Assembly (NCBI GenBank): GCA_947455145.1
Contig: CANGME010000014.1
Coordinates: 48,385-112,384, forward strand
Direction: 5' to 3'
Source: Comamonadaceae bacterium
GTDB taxonomy: Bacteria; Pseudomonadota; Gammaproteobacteria; Burkholderiales; Burkholderiaceae_C
Length of the DNA stretch: 64,000 nt
The position numbers and the translations under genes were made by a program. The notes below the pieces were generated by a model, which was not told where the DNA came from, did no database searches, and saw only the letters and a list, made by a program, of their open reading frames with translations. Below are positions 52,566 through 61,150 of this stretch, one piece after another. Within the stretch, counting starts at the first letter, position 1, and the number at the start of each line of letters is the position of its first letter.

Positions 52566-53872
52566 GGCATACCATTTGTAGTTAATTTTGATAATTTTCG
52601 CCTGACGTACAAGTAGGGAAGAAATGAACGCAAACTAATGCTGACGCTGTATGCGATTGCAACACCTTTGGCAGAATAGTCGCGCAATAGCCAGACCAAG
52701 ACTACCATCAACAAAATACATAGTAGGCTAACAAAGGCTTCAAATTTACTTTCATCCAACGCGACTAAAGCAAAACCAGAAAATCCAAAGGCCGCGTAAA
52801 CCAATTGGCCTACACCTAATATCAAGAGGTACAGATAAGCACCATCGAATGATTTGCCAAATAGGTTAAATAAAAACTCACCGCCGATAGCAAAAACCAG
52901 CATGATCGGCACATAAATCAATAAACCAAATTTTTGCATTGATCTAAGTGAAAGGTTGCAAGCACCGTAATTCTTGTCTTGATACTGCTTGATCAAATCA
53001 CGTCCGAAGGTCCCACGGACAACCATCAATAAACTGACGATCATCCCAATGAAACGAAAAGCTATGGAAAAACGGCCCACGTCGGCCATCGATGCCACGT
53101 GTGCCGCTAATATTGTTGGCACATTCACAAAGGCCATGTCAAGTATTGAGCTTGCCCATAAAGCTAACGTAGACTTATTGAAGATTTTCAGCGACTCTCC
53201 GCTTGGTTGAGTCAGTAGATGCTCACGTTTTGGTACGGTGAGCTTGAACATCAGCACGGTCAATAAAATGAAGATCCCGATGTTGACAGTCATTACCCAA
53301 GTTGCCTGAATTGTTTTATCCCACCAAGTTAGCAGCATAAGAAAAATAATCATTGCCATGGGTGCCGCTACGTTTTCCAATGCCATTGCCAAAGTTGTTT
53401 TCGACATGGCCTGCATAAATTCAAAAGCGTTTCTCAAAAGGACAAAAATCAAGGCCCCAAATAAACTATAGGGTAGCACTGCTTTATAACTCTCACCGAG
53501 AAATCCATTTGTTTGATTGAGACTGATGTATACCAGAAGTAATAAAATACTCATTCCGGCCATTACTTTTAGAAAATTTTGAAAGTAATAACGAATGCCC
53601 CCCCAGTTTTCTTGGATATGCAGTCTTGACACTAGACTGAAACTGTTTATAGGGGATCCCAAGCCAATAACCGCTGAAATCAGGACTAATAAAGATGAAT
53701 AAAGAGAGAATAATCCAATCTCCTCAGCACCTAATGCTCTAGCCATGAGCAATACGGCAAGAAATTGAAGCCCCATACCCATGAATCGCACAATTAACGC
53801 GGTTAAAGCATTCAAGTGCAATGTGGTTTTGGAAAATTGAGCGGCAATTTTTTGACTGAATTTCATTGGCAT
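52562..53872 (-). CDS. Wzx-like polysaccharide flippase
   Basis: The 436-codon frame encodes about twelve membrane helices with the polysaccharide-transporter pattern: ALIVRFMGMGLQFLAVLLMARALGAEEIGLFSLYSSLL and later SILDMAFVNVPTILAAHVASMADVGRFSIAFRF (shown by position, residues about 16-55 and 225-260). Such proteins move lipid-linked repeat units across the inner membrane. The start is uncertain: ATG at 53872 or 53866, with a TTG at 53926 as a longer option; none has a strong ribosome-binding site. Confidence 0.85.
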   Translation of the reverse strand: MPMKFSQKIAAQFSKTTLHLNALTALIVRFMGMGLQFLAVLLMARALGAEEIGLFSLYSSLLVLISAVIGLGSPINSFSLVSRLHIQENWGGIRYYFQNFLKVMAGMSILLLLVYISLNQTNGFLGESYKAVLPYSLFGALIFVLLRNAFEFMQAMSKTTLAMALENVAAPMAMIIFLMLLTWWDKTIQATWVMTVNIGIFILLTVLMFKLTVPKREHLLTQPSGESLKIFNKSTLALWASSILDMAFVNVPTILAAHVASMADVGRFSIAFRFIGMIVSLLMVVRGTFGRDLIKQYQDKNYGACNLSLRSMQKFGLLIYVPIMLVFAIGGEFLFNLFGKSFDGAYLYLLILGVGQLVYAAFGFSGFALVALDESKFEAFVSLLCILLMVVLVWLLRDYSAKGVAIAYSVSISLRSFLPYLYVRRKLSKLTTNGMP

Positions 53873-54035
53873 AGGCTTACATTCAAGTTCAAATGGATGC
53901 AGTACTTCCAGCTCATGCCGATACAAGCGATATACAGCCGATAATCATGTATACAAACTTTACTTCCATAACTGCGATATATTCTGTCATGGTGAGTAAT
54001 GAGTCGAATTATTTTGATTGTGCTGTAGAAATCAG

Positions 54036-55103
54036 CTAAGCGTCGTTGTCGCGCCAAGTATCACTGGGTTTTTCGCCTGATTGGTTAGTTTTTTTAATCA
54101 TTGCATTCGTGTTTGGATTGTGGATGCCTGGATTTGGGGTGGCCATCACTTTATCCTGATCCCACTCATTCGAGGATATTGAGTACTTAGTCAATCCGCG
54201 CGATAATTTTGAAAACAAAGCTTTCCCAATAATGTAAGTAACACCGATAAACATCGTTAAAACGAACGCAATTACTGAAAAAAACAAACGTTTGGGGGAG
54301 TTTTTGACTAAAGGTGCCAATGCTGGTTCGATCATTTCAATCGGGTAATTCATTCGGACGTTAATCAGGGTCTCAACAGACAGCTGCGTTTCTAGCATCC
54401 GATATATTGATCTTTGAAATTCCAAATTTACGGTTTCCTTGAGCCGGTTTTCAAGGTAAATTCGCCGTTGCGATAATTCATCTAGCACTAATTGTCGTTG
54501 GTAATGTTTGAACTCTTGTACAAAAGTATTAGCTAAGGTCGCAGATAGAATTGGGTCTTGGGTTGTTATATAAATAGAAAGTAGGTCAGATTTTACGTCT
54601 AAATTAGTGCCCAGCATTTCTTTGTTAAAAACGTTGATTGCATCACGTATGTCAACTCCCTCTTCAGTCTTCCATACTTTTTTCTGTTCATCCCACTGCT
54701 TTTTAAATATGACTTTACGTAGTTCATATTTCTCTATAAATAATTTCAAAAAGGCGAATGAATGGATGCGTGCTAAAAGGCGGTCTTTTTCATTTTCAGG
54801 GGAGGTGTCAATGACCATGTCCCGCTCGAGCAAACTCACGGTGTCACTGCCACGGTACTCTTTCGGCGCCACGCCACCAGGCTTGTCGTATTTATTGAAG
54901 GCAACTAACGCCACTGCAACATATTTATTGGGCATTAAGAATGTGACAGCAAATGTAGCAATTGCCACTGCAACTGCTACAGCCACTAACCGGTACTTTA
55001 CCCGTAGTACCAGCGCGACGTACTCTAATAAATCAACTTCTTGATCAATGTCCATTGCAAACTGGTCAGCAACTAATGTCTTCTGATGGGTTTCTTTATT
55101 CAT
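54036..55103 (-). CDS. Wzz-like chain-length determinant/co-polymerase
   Basis: This 355-residue inner-membrane protein has the Wzz layout: an N-terminal cytoplasmic stretch with DQEVDLLEYVALVLRVKYRL, a first membrane helix near residues 39-57 (AVAVAVAIATFAVTFLMP), a long periplasmic helical region, and a second membrane helix near 280-300 (FFSVIAFVLTMFIGVTYIIG). It lacks a tyrosine-kinase domain. The TGATG junction with the SLBB gene shows one-base overlap, so chain-length control and export proteins are coupled. The longer frame upstream overlaps the SLBB gene and is rejected. Confidence 0.88.
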   Translation of the reverse strand: MNKETHQKTLVADQFAMDIDQEVDLLEYVALVLRVKYRLVAVAVAVAIATFAVTFLMPNKYVAVALVAFNKYDKPGGVAPKEYRGSDTVSLLERDMVIDTSPENEKDRLLARIHSFAFLKLFIEKYELRKVIFKKQWDEQKKVWKTEEGVDIRDAINVFNKEMLGTNLDVKSDLLSIYITTQDPILSATLANTFVQEFKHYQRQLVLDELSQRRIYLENRLKETVNLEFQRSIYRMLETQLSVETLINVRMNYPIEMIEPALAPLVKNSPKRLFFSVIAFVLTMFIGVTYIIGKALFSKLSRGLTKYSISSNEWDQDKVMATPNPGIHNPNTNAMIKKTNQSGEKPSDTWRDNDA

Positions 55104-57982
55104 CAGAGACCCAAAATTAGCTTCATGCTGGCAGCGGAAACGGCAGTCTTGAAAATGATATCGACCCAACTTTGGGCATATTCGCGTCCATTGATCCGGT
55201 CTACCGTTAGTGGAACGACCACGGTTGAGCCTGGGGTTACAGAGATATTGCTCGGGCCAGAAAACCACGCCCAAGAACTCATCTTGCTTCGCAATGAGAT
55301 CACTTCGCCGTTAGCTTGGATCACAAAGGCATGTTCGCGTGCCGCAAGCTCTTTGGTGCCGCCGCTGAGATTGATGTAGTCCATGGCGCCACGGTCGTCT
55401 CGGAATTTGTGACTCATAGATTGATAAACCTGGCCTACAACGGACACTTCATCTTGCATCTTGGGCACACTGATGACATCTCCATCTTCTAGGACGAGAT
55501 CTGAGCTTTCGATACATTTTTTGGCAGCCTTGTCCATGTCGACTACCATTCGCCCGACGGCTTGTGGAGGTTTTAAACCCTTAAGTACATTCGAAATATC
55601 TGTGGCCCCTTGTTGAATTGGCCTTTTTTTGTCATTGTCTACGCTGTTAGACATGTGCAGTTCAGCAAGCAGGCTGTCGTAGCTAGCAAAAATTTTATTG
55701 ATTGCCTCTTGTTCACGCTTTCGAACACTTTCACGTGTAAAAACAGTGCCAAACACATATGCATCTTGTGTGAATCCTCCAGCCCGACGTAACATTTCAC
55801 ACATTGTTTCCCTTTTGTTGATTGCATAGTTGCCTGGGAAACGTACTTCTCCTGTTAGTGTGATTGACCTATTTAATTTCTCACTTTCAGGCTTCTCACG
55901 AACCGTTAAACGATCGCGAGGCCTGAGTCGCAAAGTTGACGCGGACATTAGTTCGTTTTGTCCTGTCAATGCCAATTCTTCGTGCTCTGCACGCATAAAT
56001 TCCTCTGCGTTTTGCACTTGGTGTGTGAGCACTGCGGATTGACCATACGCGTCCTCGGTTAGTCCACCGGCCGCATCGATAAGGTCCTTCGCTGACATAC
56101 CAGCTGTTAGGGGGTATTCACCCGCCTGCCGCACCTTCCCGGTGATGAGAACAACGGGTGCAGGTTGGTCGTATCCAGCTTGTTGAATCAGAGTGTTGAC
56201 TTCAGTTGACAACATCGCACTACGATTACTTTGAGAGTCAAAAACATACACTCGATCGCCAGGGCTTAAAAGCGGGTTGTTATCCCCCATTGGGTCCGCA
56301 AGAGCTTTCGCCAATGACAACTGAACTGCTTCGATTCGTTTACTTAGAGGAGTTCGCCGGATGAGCATGGTGTATGTCAAATCAGTTCCGTCCATAACTC
56401 CACCAGTAACACGGAGCATGTCTAGAAGACGCTGACCTGATTCAAGGGGATAGGTCCCACCATGTCGAACGTAACCTTTAATCTCTGCGATTTCAGCAGG
56501 TTCCTCCACCGATTCTTGCAGTCGAAGCGCCTGAACAGTCTGAGCAAAGCGCTTCTCCCTGTCAGTATTTACGTCAAACACCATAACTTCATCGCGTGGT
56601 TGTAGCACGAGGTCGTCCTGGGACAAGGGCGTTTCGAGTGCTTTGCCCAGGTTGAAATAGCGAACTGTAAGTCGTCTCGTAAATTGGCGCTCACGCACCA
56701 AGGCCGCCATTCGAAAATCGGTTCGCTGTCCAAGTGCCTTTACGTTTTTGATCAAATCAGAAACGCGCATGCCAGATTTCCATTCGTAACCTCCCGGAGT
56801 AATCACATTACCTTCTAGCAACACGACGTCTTCCATTCGGTTGACCACTGGGAAGATCCGTACCTGGTCCCCGTTTTGTACAAAATCGTTGTAGGCGCCT
56901 TTTGTCAGGTCTGCCTGCACCAGTGTGTATCCGATTCCAGCCTTGAGTCTACGCAACTGGGTTTTGGCAAGGTCGGCAGATGAGAGCACCCCGCCGGCCA
57001 TGTCCAGCATTGATTTCAAGGAAATGGGTTGCAAAAGTTCGTAAATGGCAGGGCGGTTTACTTCACCAGCGACGCTGACCGTGGCCCCTATGGGTGGAAC
57101 AAAGATTACATCGCCCTGGCGAAGAAATAAGTTGGTTTTGGTTTTACCGCTTAACAAAACGTCATAAAGGTCCATCCGCGCGACGAGTTCGTTGGCGCGT
57201 CGAACTTCGATTTTGCGCAGACTACCCGTCGTTTTGATTCCGCCCGTTCCAATCAGAGCATTAAACAAGCTCGTCATACCGCCAATGTTGTAGCTACCCG
57301 GTTTGAACACCTCACCCATAACAACAATTTGAATTGTGTGCAAATCCGCCAAGGTCACAACCGTCTTGACGCCGATACGAATGCGGCCAATGCGCTGTTC
57401 AATGATGGACTTTGCCGATTCGAAGGTTAGACCACTCACAGGGATTTCACCGACCTCTGGAATAAGAATTCGACCGTCGCGCGTAACTACCAAGCGGTAC
57501 TCAAGATCCGTGGCGCCAAACACCTGCACCACGAACGTATCCCCTGGTGCGATGGCATAGTCTGGAGGCACCGGCAAGGTTTCAGAAGGTGCTAGTGTGA
57601 TAGCCGTATTGCTGAATAACTCGTAGCCAAATTGTTTGAGTTCAGTTTGCAGAGTCTGCTTCTGAATCCGATCTTCTAAGGTCACCTCTAAAAGAGCTTG
57701 ATTAGCCTTTTCTTGCACAGCAGACGGCTCTGGCGGTATTACGGGTATAGCGACCGGCACGGGTACAACTGGGGCAAGTTCGAGTGGAGCATCTTTGCCG
57801 GAGGGGGCGGCCATTACGGAAGACGAGCGTTGTTGTGCGTCCAATGCAAGTATTCCGACTCGATCGGGTTCTCTTGCCCAAGTATCAAACAAGGCGATCC
57901 AAAGGCAGCCCGATAAAACAAATAACCGCAGGGAAACGGAAGGACGTTTCAATTTCTCAGGGCCATGGTTGGTATTCTTCAT
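55103..57982 (-). CDS. Large SLBB-domain polysaccharide export protein (Wza-like, seven SLBB repeats)
   Basis: The 959-residue protein is far longer than Wza (about 380). A signal region with a possible lipobox (FVLSGC, Cys26) is followed by a polysaccharide-export domain (DYAIAPGDTFVVQVFGA, about 141-215). Seven SLBB-like repeats begin near residues 219, 302, 386, 500, 611, 707 and 846; examples are VMGEVFKPGSYNIGG, VAGEVNRPAIYELL, ITGKVRQAGEYPLTAG and LTGEVRFPGNYAI. Between SLBB 6 and 7 lies a coiled-coil-prone stretch (750-800). It probably forms the outer-membrane channel and a long periplasmic tube. It overlaps the lipoprotein gene by four bases. Confidence 0.88.
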   Translation of the reverse strand: MKNTNHGPEKLKRPSVSLRLFVLSGCLWIALFDTWAREPDRVGILALDAQQRSSSVMAAPSGKDAPLELAPVVPVPVAIPVIPPEPSAVQEKANQALLEVTLEDRIQKQTLQTELKQFGYELFSNTAITLAPSETLPVPPDYAIAPGDTFVVQVFGATDLEYRLVVTRDGRILIPEVGEIPVSGLTFESAKSIIEQRIGRIRIGVKTVVTLADLHTIQIVVMGEVFKPGSYNIGGMTSLFNALIGTGGIKTTGSLRKIEVRRANELVARMDLYDVLLSGKTKTNLFLRQGDVIFVPPIGATVSVAGEVNRPAIYELLQPISLKSMLDMAGGVLSSADLAKTQLRRLKAGIGYTLVQADLTKGAYNDFVQNGDQVRIFPVVNRMEDVVLLEGNVITPGGYEWKSGMRVSDLIKNVKALGQRTDFRMAALVRERQFTRRLTVRYFNLGKALETPLSQDDLVLQPRDEVMVFDVNTDREKRFAQTVQALRLQESVEEPAEIAEIKGYVRHGGTYPLESGQRLLDMLRVTGGVMDGTDLTYTMLIRRTPLSKRIEAVQLSLAKALADPMGDNNPLLSPGDRVYVFDSQSNRSAMLSTEVNTLIQQAGYDQPAPVVLITGKVRQAGEYPLTAGMSAKDLIDAAGGLTEDAYGQSAVLTHQVQNAEEFMRAEHEELALTGQNELMSASTLRLRPRDRLTVREKPESEKLNRSITLTGEVRFPGNYAINKRETMCEMLRRAGGFTQDAYVFGTVFTRESVRKREQEAINKIFASYDSLLAELHMSNSVDNDKKRPIQQGATDISNVLKGLKPPQAVGRMVVDMDKAAKKCIESSDLVLEDGDVISVPKMQDEVSVVGQVYQSMSHKFRDDRGAMDYINLSGGTKELAAREHAFVIQANGEVISLRSKMSSWAWFSGPSNISVTPGSTVVVPLTVDRINGREYAQSWVDIIFKTAVSAASMKLILGL

Positions 57983-58950
57983 TGTTGTGAGCCTGTGGGA
58001 CGTTGATCGACTTCACCCGATTTTGGAAAACGCAGGCAACCCTCTCCGGTGACCAAACGTTTTGAAGGTGTATTTGGGCATTTATCCAAAAAGTCAGGAA
58101 TACCGTCGTTATCACTATCAAGCGGGCCTGTGTAGAGAGTTCGAGATACAAATTGGGCCAAATCTCTCGGTTGAGCCACGGCGTCGAAGGTCTGGGCTGA
58201 TGAACATGTACTGACACTTAAAAACTTTTCTCTTGAAAAAGTGTTGCCCACGCCAATTGCATGCACGCAGTCACCCACATTTGCCTTGCCGCGCCATGGC
58301 ACTCCCTGCATACCTTGCACGACGATTCCGGATCGATTACTAGTACGTTGGTGATAACGCTCTATGGCTTGAATGGCTGGCACGTCTAGTCGTGCCCATG
58401 ACGTCACTAACAGCAGAGCAACTCGACCTGGCTGCATAACTGCTAGTTCTGTCACTTTGTCGATGGCCTGGGCCATGGTCCCACCTCCCAAAGATGGCGG
58501 TGCTTGCCCCTTGTCAAGGTTCGCTTCCAATTGCATTGCATGGTAAGGAGCGTTTATCACGTCAATTGATGGTTGAACTCCGCCAGATGCATTGCTAAGT
58601 AAGGTACCTTTCCAATTTCCCAAAGGTAGTGTGCGATGAAAGCGGCGAAGCCATTCGCGCGAATAGTTAAGGGCAGGCACACCATCAATTTCGTCTGAAG
58701 CTAGTCCAATGACGTCCCAGATCACGATGACGCCTTCTACTCTTGTTTGCCATTGTTCCCGGCGGATGGTGGGATTAAGATCGATAGCGTCAAAAGTATG
58801 TACGCTTTGCTTAAAGGTCTGTGTGGGGTAGGCGGGCAGGGTAGCGCTACTGCTTACTAAATTTGTTTTAAGTAATCTCTCTGGCGCTGAGCAGCCAACT
58901 AATGCCAAAGTTAAAAAAACACACGCAAGAAATGGCCAAAACCGCATCAT
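57979..58950 (-). CDS. Lipoprotein with VWA-like domain and single TSP3 calcium-binding repeat
   Basis: The 323-residue product has a lipoprotein signal (FLACVFLTLALVGC, Cys20). A central alpha/beta domain (about 65-255) resembles an integrin/VWA-type fold (VEGVIVIWDVIGLA..., [27 protein letters not shown]). A C-terminal thrombospondin type 3 repeat follows, DSDNDGIPDFLDKCPNTP (about 278-295). TSP3 repeats usually link to an OmpA domain, absent here. The protein overlaps its neighbours by four bases on each side, so it is made with the SLBB protein. It may work with the OmpA lipoprotein encoded at 45353-45907. Confidence 0.75.
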   Translation of the reverse strand: MMRFWPFLACVFLTLALVGCSAPERLLKTNLVSSSATLPAYPTQTFKQSVHTFDAIDLNPTIRREQWQTRVEGVIVIWDVIGLASDEIDGVPALNYSREWLRRFHRTLPLGNWKGTLLSNASGGVQPSIDVINAPYHAMQLEANLDKGQAPPSLGGGTMAQAIDKVTELAVMQPGRVALLLVTSWARLDVPAIQAIERYHQRTSNRSGIVVQGMQGVPWRGKANVGDCVHAIGVGNTFSREKFLSVSTCSSAQTFDAVAQPRDLAQFVSRTLYTGPLDSDNDGIPDFLDKCPNTPSKRLVTGEGCLRFPKSGEVDQRPTGSQQ

Positions 58951-59387
58951 GTAATCCAGTCAATAAACATCAGCACAAAGTCACGCAAATGGTGGTTGGG
59001 GAAGATATCTATACCCAAGGCACTCTTGAGCATATAAAGTCCCACAAAAGCTAATATGCCGAACGCTGTAATTGTCAACACCAGCAAAGACGTGTAGAAA
59101 AAATTCCTTATGGGCAACGGAACCAATGCTCTTTTCGACGCCTCACGCTCGAGCGTGCTATGGCGCCGGTCTCGCCCCAACATTATCACTAAATAGTAGG
59201 TGCGAAAGATCAAATGGAGACGACCACTGAACTTGATTGCAGATTGACGCTGCTTGATGTCTTCCATGAACGCTTGACGGATTCCGTCAGTTTGATCTTG
59301 CGAGAGTCCATGGCGTACGCTGGCTGGAATACGGCTCAAAATGTATTCGGCGTAAATAAGAGATGCCTCTGGGTACTTAGAAGTCAT
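58947..59387 (-). CDS. Unknown two-helix membrane protein, first gene of the export unit
   Basis: The 146-residue protein has a charged N-terminal cytoplasmic part (IPASVRHGLSQDQTDGIRQA, GRLHLIFRTYYLVIMLGRDRR) and one long or two short C-terminal hydrophobic segments (FFYTSLLVLTITAFGILAFV and the following GLYMLKSAL). It matches no family I know. It is the promoter-proximal member of a minus-strand operon in which four gene junctions overlap by one to four bases (this gene, the TSP3 lipoprotein, SLBB and Wzz genes). The location suggests an accessory or regulatory role in export. Confidence 0.7.
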   Translation of the reverse strand: MTSKYPEASLIYAEYILSRIPASVRHGLSQDQTDGIRQAFMEDIKQRQSAIKFSGRLHLIFRTYYLVIMLGRDRRHSTLEREASKRALVPLPIRNFFYTSLLVLTITAFGILAFVGLYMLKSALGIDIFPNHHLRDFVLMFIDWIT

Positions 59388-60176
59388 ATCGGCATCGTTT
59401 GTTCTGGGTGGCTTTCAAGTACGCCACGTGTGGTTTGTAGACTTGGACAATAGTGAGTGCACTAGGCACAGCCAGCATTCAATTTGCCACAAGGGGAGTG
59501 AACTTTTAACCCAAATCAAAGAAAAAACTCCCCCACTTGTTCGTTAATTTCATTGACATTATTCCCGAAAGTCAGCCTCAACGTGGAGTGAAGGTTCACA
59601 AATGTACAAAATTCAGTCTTTACGGATTGTTCGGTGTTGAACCCAGCTACCCCCGAGGCTATGCCCTTGCTGAAGATAAATCCAGTTAGGGCAATAACCA
59701 GCGTCATGGCGCATCAGTCAAGACTGTCTTGACCGAGGACTGCCCACTATGTATCGATGTGCCTTGCGTCCACACGGGCAACTTTAAGCCATTGCCCATC
59801 CACAACCTCGTGCTGGGTGTGCGCCTGATGGCACGCGCGACAACCTGCGGGTGTGGATCGTGACTAACGAGCGCGCCTGGGACAGAGCAGGCAGAGGCTT
59901 GAATGAGACAATGATCCAGCTCTCAATTCTCTACGAATAGCAATTTACCAAACAATTCAATTAAGATGAAATCCGCTTGCCTAATTCCATGAGCAAATAT
60001 CCTCGACTTACACACTGAAATCCAGACACCCCCAATATTTAGCCATTGATAAGTGAATTTATACGAGAATTTTGAGATCAATCTTGACTGTTGGTGAAAC
60101 TTTAACATTCAAGACACAGTTCACATTCGGATTTGGTATGTAATATAAGGTTCCTATTAGAACGTAAACTAAATTT
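59388..60176. other. 789-base intergenic region with weak coding traces
   Basis: This gap separates the minus-strand export unit from the orphan binding-protein gene. The only notable frame is 59516-59707 (minus, 63 codons) with a hydrophobic start (MTLVIALTGFIFSKGIASGV) but no ribosome-binding site. A more GC-rich patch at about 59700-59940 reads in short stretches like coding sequence (for example CAPDGTRDNLRVWIVTNE) but in shifting frames, as a decayed gene would. I cannot identify its source. The rest is AT-rich and presumably carries promoters for both flanking units. Confidence 0.4.
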
Positions 60177-60968
60177 ATGAAAAATTATCTTCGTACATCA
60201 ATCTCCTTCGTGCTTATGTTGATCACTGTAAGTGCAAGTGCAGGACCTGTCACTGAGCGCATTGCAAAAAATGGAGTTATGCGAGTGTGTATATGGCCAG
60301 ATTATTACAGTATCACTTATCGAAACCCAAGGAATCAAGAGTTGAGTGGGATCGATGTTACGCTATCTGCAGCGTTTGCAAGTGACCTGGGTGTCAAACT
60401 AGAATATGTGGAGTCTAGCTTTGCCAAGCTGGTGGACGATATAAATATGAATCGTTGCGATATTGCGATGTTTGGTGTTGGTATTACAGCACAACGACAG
60501 CAGTTGCTAGCGTTCTCACAACCTTATTTACAAAGTGGTATTTATGCCATGGCAACGCGCAACAGCAGAGTTATCAAAAAATGGGAAGACATTGACAAGC
60601 CTGGTGCACTGATTGCTGTGCAAGCGGGTACATTCATGGAGCCAGTCATGGCCGCCACGCTTAAAAATGCACGTCTAGTTAAGATAAGCCCACCTCAAAC
60701 GCGGGAACAGGAATTGGAGGCTGGAAGAGTAGATGCTTTCATGACGGACTACCCGTATAGCAGAAGGTTGATTGAAAACTCTGATTGGGCAAAATTGGTG
60801 GCACCAGCACAACCTTTTAACCCAATCCCTTATGCCTATGCAGCTCGTAAAGATGACGATGAATGGATGAAACGAATAAATGTTTTTGTTAGTGCTATCA
60901 AGTCAGATGGCCGGCTAACCAAGGCTGCGACTCGTGCAGGCCTTAGTGAAATTGTATTACTCAAGTAG
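60177..60968 (+). CDS. Orphan periplasmic amino-acid-type binding protein (SBP_bac_3)
   Basis: The 263-residue product has a signal peptide (MKNYLRTSISFVLMLITVSA) and a type II periplasmic-binding fold: GVMRVCIWPDYYSITYRNPR, LSGIDVTLSAAFASDLGVKL, LVDDINMNRCDIAMFGVGIT and RVDAFMTDYPYSRRLI. No permease or ATPase gene is near. It stands 182 bases upstream of a membrane sensor with a SpoIIE-type phosphatase, so it may act as a ligand-binding partner of that sensor or of an unlinked transporter. Confidence 0.88.
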   Translation: MKNYLRTSISFVLMLITVSASAGPVTERIAKNGVMRVCIWPDYYSITYRNPRNQELSGIDVTLSAAFASDLGVKLEYVESSFAKLVDDINMNRCDIAMFGVGITAQRQQLLAFSQPYLQSGIYAMATRNSRVIKKWEDIDKPGALIAVQAGTFMEPVMAATLKNARLVKISPPQTREQELEAGRVDAFMTDYPYSRRLIENSDWAKLVAPAQPFNPIPYAYAARKDDDEWMKRINVFVSAIKSDGRLTKAATRAGLSEIVLLK

Positions 60969-61150
60969 TCAACACCTGTCTATTAAGAGAACTAGAAAAG
61001 CCAAATTAATATAGTTCTTATGCTTCCATTTGAGCGGTTCAGATCTATAGTGGAGTATTTAAAGATTTCATATTAAATATGAATAAATTAATCTAAAATT
61101 CATCAATTAATGCTCTGCATGGGTAATTTATTCTGAACATTCGAAACCAA

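Noticed and set aside
55104..55274. Upstream extension of the Wzz-like gene
   Set aside because: It reads through the end of the SLBB gene in another frame; the TGATG junction at 55103 gives a normal start.
59516..59707. Minus-strand 63-codon frame with hydrophobic start
   Set aside because: No ribosome-binding site, no recognisable domain and AT-rich surroundings; noted only within the intergenic entry.
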